A stretch of 64,000 nucleotides of DNA. Source: Pyrobaculum islandicum DSM 4184. Its GTDB lineage: Archaea > Thermoproteota > Thermoprotei > Thermoproteales > Thermoproteaceae. The number at the start of each line of letters is the position of its first letter. Position 1 is the stretch's first letter. The stretch covers positions 871,436 to 935,435 of the forward strand of contig NC_008701.1 in NCBI RefSeq assembly GCF_000015205.1, read 5' to 3'. The translations under genes and the position numbers were made by a program. A model generated the notes under the pieces. The model saw only the letters and a program-made list of their open reading frames with translations. It did no database searches and was not told the origin of the DNA. Shown here in pieces: positions 61,615-64,000 of the stretch.

Positions 61615-61836
61615 TCACGGTATACCCCTCTTAGCCAACAGAGACCTCACCTCGCCATAATACATAATCATGAACTCCAACGGAAGACAGACAGAGACTG
61701 CCGACGGCCACGCTCTAGCCCGGTCTCTACGTAAGCCACTCCTTCGCCCTACGGATCTCCGAGTCTCTCAGGAGGGGCCGGAAAAGATAGTGGAAGGTCT
61801 TCTCATGTAGGTCGCTAAGTTTCTCGCTTTTCGAAG
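61615..61836 (-). pseudogene. Decayed gene fragment
   Basis: On the minus strand a frame (EKLSDLHEKTFHYLFRPLL, then a stop and frameshift, then ARAWPSAVSVCLPLEFMIMYY and LLAKRGIP-stop) looks like the C-terminal part of a helical protein. A HEPN/nucleotidyltransferase-type protein is one guess only. It lies in the gap between the tnpB element and alaX. Bases 61440-61614 hold nothing I can assign. Confidence 0.35.
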
Positions 61837-61915
61837 ATATTATATAAATTCACCAAAGAGGTGCAGAAGTCAGGGAGAGGGGTTAAAGATTAAAAGTACA
61901 AACTCGGAGCCTTGT

Positions 61916-62632
61916 ATGAGAACTAGGCTACTTTACCAAGAGGACTCCTACATCCGGGAATTTGAAGCATCTGTATTAGAGGTAATTGGCAACGAAGTTA
62001 TCTTAGATAAAACAGCTTTTCATGACGGTACTGGCGGATTACAGGCGGATAGCGGGTTTATAATCTACAGAAGTGAGAAATATAGTACAGTGGCCTCCCA
62101 CAAAGGCGGCGAGGTAGTCCACATACTAGATAGAGCGCCGGCTTTTAAACCAGGTGATGTAGTCACAGGAATACTAGATTGGGAAAAAAGGTATAGGAAG
62201 ATGCGCTTACACACAGCGGCCCATATATTATCTGCCGTACTTTACAAGAGATATAACGCCCTTATTACAGGTGGGGATATAACGCCGGAGTATGCTAGAG
62301 ACGACTTTAATATCGAAGGCGATATGGCGACCGTTAGAAAGGCGTTTGAAGAGGCTGTGGCAGAAGCAAATGAAATAGCCCAAAGAGGAATTGAGGTAAA
62401 GATCTACTGGTTGCCTAGAGAAGAGGCTTTGAAAATCCCTGGAGTAGTGAAGTTAGCAGAAAAAATGCCGCCCGACATACCCCAGCTCCGGATTGTAGAA
62501 ATACCGGGTGTAGATCTACAAGCAGACGGCGGCCCTCATGTCAGAAATACCCGCGAAATAGGCACGATCAAAATTTTGAAGGTAGAAAATAGGGGGAAAG
62601 GCAAGAAGAGACTTTACTACACTGTAGACTAG
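61916..62632 (+). CDS. alaX: AlaX-type alanyl-tRNA editing protein
   Basis: The 238-aa protein has the HxxxH metal motif (HTAAH, residues 99-103) and the C-terminal block VDLQADGGPHVRNT. AlaX hydrolyses Ser- or Gly-mischarged tRNA-Ala. The usual CGGTH zinc motif is DGGPH here (Asp204, His208), so one zinc ligand is changed. It overlaps the antiporter gene by 1 base. Confidence 0.85.
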   Translation: MRTRLLYQEDSYIREFEASVLEVIGNEVILDKTAFHDGTGGLQADSGFIIYRSEKYSTVASHKGGEVVHILDRAPAFKPGDVVTGILDWEKRYRKMRLHTAAHILSAVLYKRYNALITGGDITPEYARDDFNIEGDMATVRKAFEEAVAEANEIAQRGIEVKIYWLPREEALKIPGVVKLAEKMPPDIPQLRIVEIPGVDLQADGGPHVRNTREIGTIKILKVENRGKGKKRLYYTVD

Positions 62633-64000
62633 TGAATTCTCCGCTTGGCGAAATTTCGATAACTATTCTCCTTGGCGTATTATTTGCCTATCTATTTGAT
62701 CGCGTAGGTTTTCCACCTTTTCTCGGGTTTTTTCTCGCAGGCGCTATAGTAGGGAAGCTAGGCGCGGTAAATCTCCCTGATGTCTACTTACAGATTTTGC
62801 TATCTCTAGTAGCATTTGAGGTGGGCCGCGGTTTAGGCATAAGTGGGCTTTCGCCAGCCGCATTTTTTGCCGTAATACTAGAAAGTGCGCTTATCATTAG
62901 TCTGTCTATGCTACTTTTTAAACTAATAGGGCTTACGCTGACAGAGGTTTTAATTATCGCTATCATGATGCTTAGCTCCTCAAGTATTCTTGTTAATAGA
63001 TTTGCCCAAGTTCTGCCAACAGAAGCCAGAGCTATTGCGCTTTCAATAACCACACTTGAAGACGCTGTGCTCTTCTTTGCAATAAGTCTCCTTTTCGGTA
63101 AAACGACTATTGAAAACCTGCCGGTAAATATTGTAGTCGTAACTGCGGTCAGCGTAGTAGCTTTGGCAGTGTTTAGATATGTATACAGACTGATAATCGG
63201 CCGCGAATACGCTATACCTTTTGCGCTCGCCATAGCCTTCGGTTTTGTTTATGTTGTTCAATACTTCCAAATAGCTTCGCCTTTTCTCGGGGCATTTATA
63301 GGAGGTTACATATTTTCGCGAGCCGACACCCACGGTGTTCACATAAAAGAGGCTACAGCCCTTTCCAGCCTAATAATATACCTATATATGCTAGTCGTTG
63401 GATTTTCGATTCCAATGCCAGCGGTAAATCCGCTATTTATCGCCTTAAGTTTAGCCACAGCATTACTAGCAGTATTTGTTAGAGTAACAGCTGTCTTCCT
63501 AAGCGCACTTTTCACCACAGGACAGCCGAGGTTTTCTATTAACGTTGCGACGGCGACGGCGCATATCTCGGAGCTCTCTATAACTATTCCAATAGTTGCA
63601 TATAGGTTAGGCGTCTTGAAAAATGCGGAGTTAGCTTTCGCGTTATCTACCACGCCCATACTGACGCTTTTTCTAGCACCACTGTTCTGGAGACAGCGTA
63701 GCCTACTGGAGAAATATGTGGCCAAACGTATAAGGGAATTAAAAATAGCTGTCGCATATGAAAAGCTGTATAAGGTTGTAACACACTTCTTTATAACAAC
63801 GGCGAAGCTTGTAGTTTTCACTCTCGTTATAGCTATTGTAGTATCTTACCTTGGCATTTTCTCATTAGTACTACTCATACCAACAATCTACTATCTAATT
63901 AAATATTCTAGGTATATATACATAGACTTATTATTAGCACTTAGAGAAATTGAACAAGCCCGCTACGTAAGTATAATGGTTCTAGTATTGACTTTTGCCC
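62632..64000 (+). CDS. CPA2/Kef-type cation:proton antiporter, 5' part
   Basis: Starting at a GTG (62632) that overlaps the alaX stop, the frame is open to the window end (456 codons). It has about 12 membrane segments with VGFPPFLGFFLAGAIVG, LLVAFEVGRGL and a Leu/Ser-rich helix (IMMLSSSSILVNRF), the Na+/H+ exchanger fold of the KefB/NapA type. It would exchange K+ or Na+ for protons. The last ~100 codons shown extend past the usual 11-12 helices, so a C-terminal domain is probably cut off. Confidence 0.8.
   Translation, partial: MNSPLGEISITILLGVLFAYLFDRVGFPPFLGFFLAGAIVGKLGAVNLPDVYLQILLSLVAFEVGRGLGISGLSPAAFFAVILESALIISLSMLLFKLIGLTLTEVLIIAIMMLSSSSILVNRFAQVLPTEARAIALSITTLEDAVLFFAISLLFGKTTIENLPVNIVVVTAVSVVALAVFRYVYRLIIGREYAIPFALAIAFGFVYVVQYFQIASPFLGAFIGGYIFSRADTHGVHIKEATALSSLIIYLYMLVVGFSIPMPAVNPLFIALSLATALLAVFVRVTAVFLSALFTTGQPRFSINVATATAHISELSITIPIVAYRLGVLKNAELAFALSTTPILTLFLAPLFWRQRSLLEKYVAKRIRELKIAVAYEKLYKVVTHFFITTAKLVVFTLVIAIVVSYLGIFSLVLLIPTIYYLIKYSRYIYIDLLLALREIEQARYVSIMVLVLTFA

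Noticed and set aside
1-64000. tRNA, rRNA and CRISPR arrays
   Set aside because: No T-loop/anticodon arrangement, rRNA core motif or regularly spaced direct repeats were recognised in reading the intergenic regions; split or intron-bearing tRNAs could be missed by eye.

Overview
The window looks like the chromosome of a hyperthermophilic crenarchaeon of the genus Pyrobaculum or a close Thermoproteales relative. Genes are tightly packed and often overlap by 1-4 bases. Many starts sit about 20-28 bases after an A/T-rich TATA-like box with no room for a leader, and GTG starts are common. The gene set fits: an NAD-type glutamate dehydrogenase, a PAE2307-like adenosine-specific kinase, molybdenum/tungsten cofactor genes, a ROK sugar kinase and a tetraether-synthase-like radical SAM protein. 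From memory the glutamate dehydrogenase resembles that of P. islandicum; this could not be checked here.

Layout. 1-7.8 kb: end of an MBL-fold nuclease gene, a complete BMP-type (nucleoside-like) ABC importer, a ROK kinase and glutamate dehydrogenase. 7.9-8.7 kb: a decayed class V aminotransferase gene whose middle is inverted. 8.7-17.8 kb: a surface protein, mobA, a secreted membrane-anchored GH57 glucanase beside a MalEFG-type importer, and an HtpX protease. 17.9-21.6 kb: two convergent moeA genes (one fused to a periplasmic-binding-protein-like domain) with a GC-rich structured element between them. 21.7-24.5 kb: small regulators and a class II amidotransferase. 24.6-28.7 kb: a NurA-like nuclease, an unknown protein and a large P-loop ATPase in one operon. 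30.1-33.5 kb: a graveyard of tnpB fragments around an AMMECR1 gene. 34.3-42.6 kb: the radical SAM gene, then an ABC/MMPL export cluster of much higher GC. 42.7-58.7 kb: tRNA thiolase, valyl-tRNA synthetase, an Hrq1-type helicase, MFS transporter, Fur regulator, FAD oxidoreductase, SucCD, an aminotransferase and threonine dehydratase. 58.7-61.4 kb: an internally deleted tnpB, a membrane protein and one intact tnpB. 61.9-64 kb: AlaX and a cation:proton antiporter cut by the window end.

The most interesting feature is a family of about 160-base, very GC-rich structured elements. One begins at the stop codon of the intact tnpB, two follow decayed tnpB copies, and two stand alone between convergent genes. 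Their main hairpin keeps its pairing while its bases change between copies, which is what a functional RNA would show. Position and structure point to the omega-RNA (guide scaffold / right end) of a divergent TnpB. The solo copies, two dead tnpB copies sharing the same 16-base deletion, and an in-frame mini-TnpB suggest elements moved or kept independently of an intact nuclease. Other points worth checking are the NurA/ATPase operon, three candidate C/D box sRNAs, abrupt GC seams inside single genes that suggest homologous replacement, and several enzymes lacking a canonical catalytic or ligand residue.

No rRNA, tRNA or CRISPR array was recognised.
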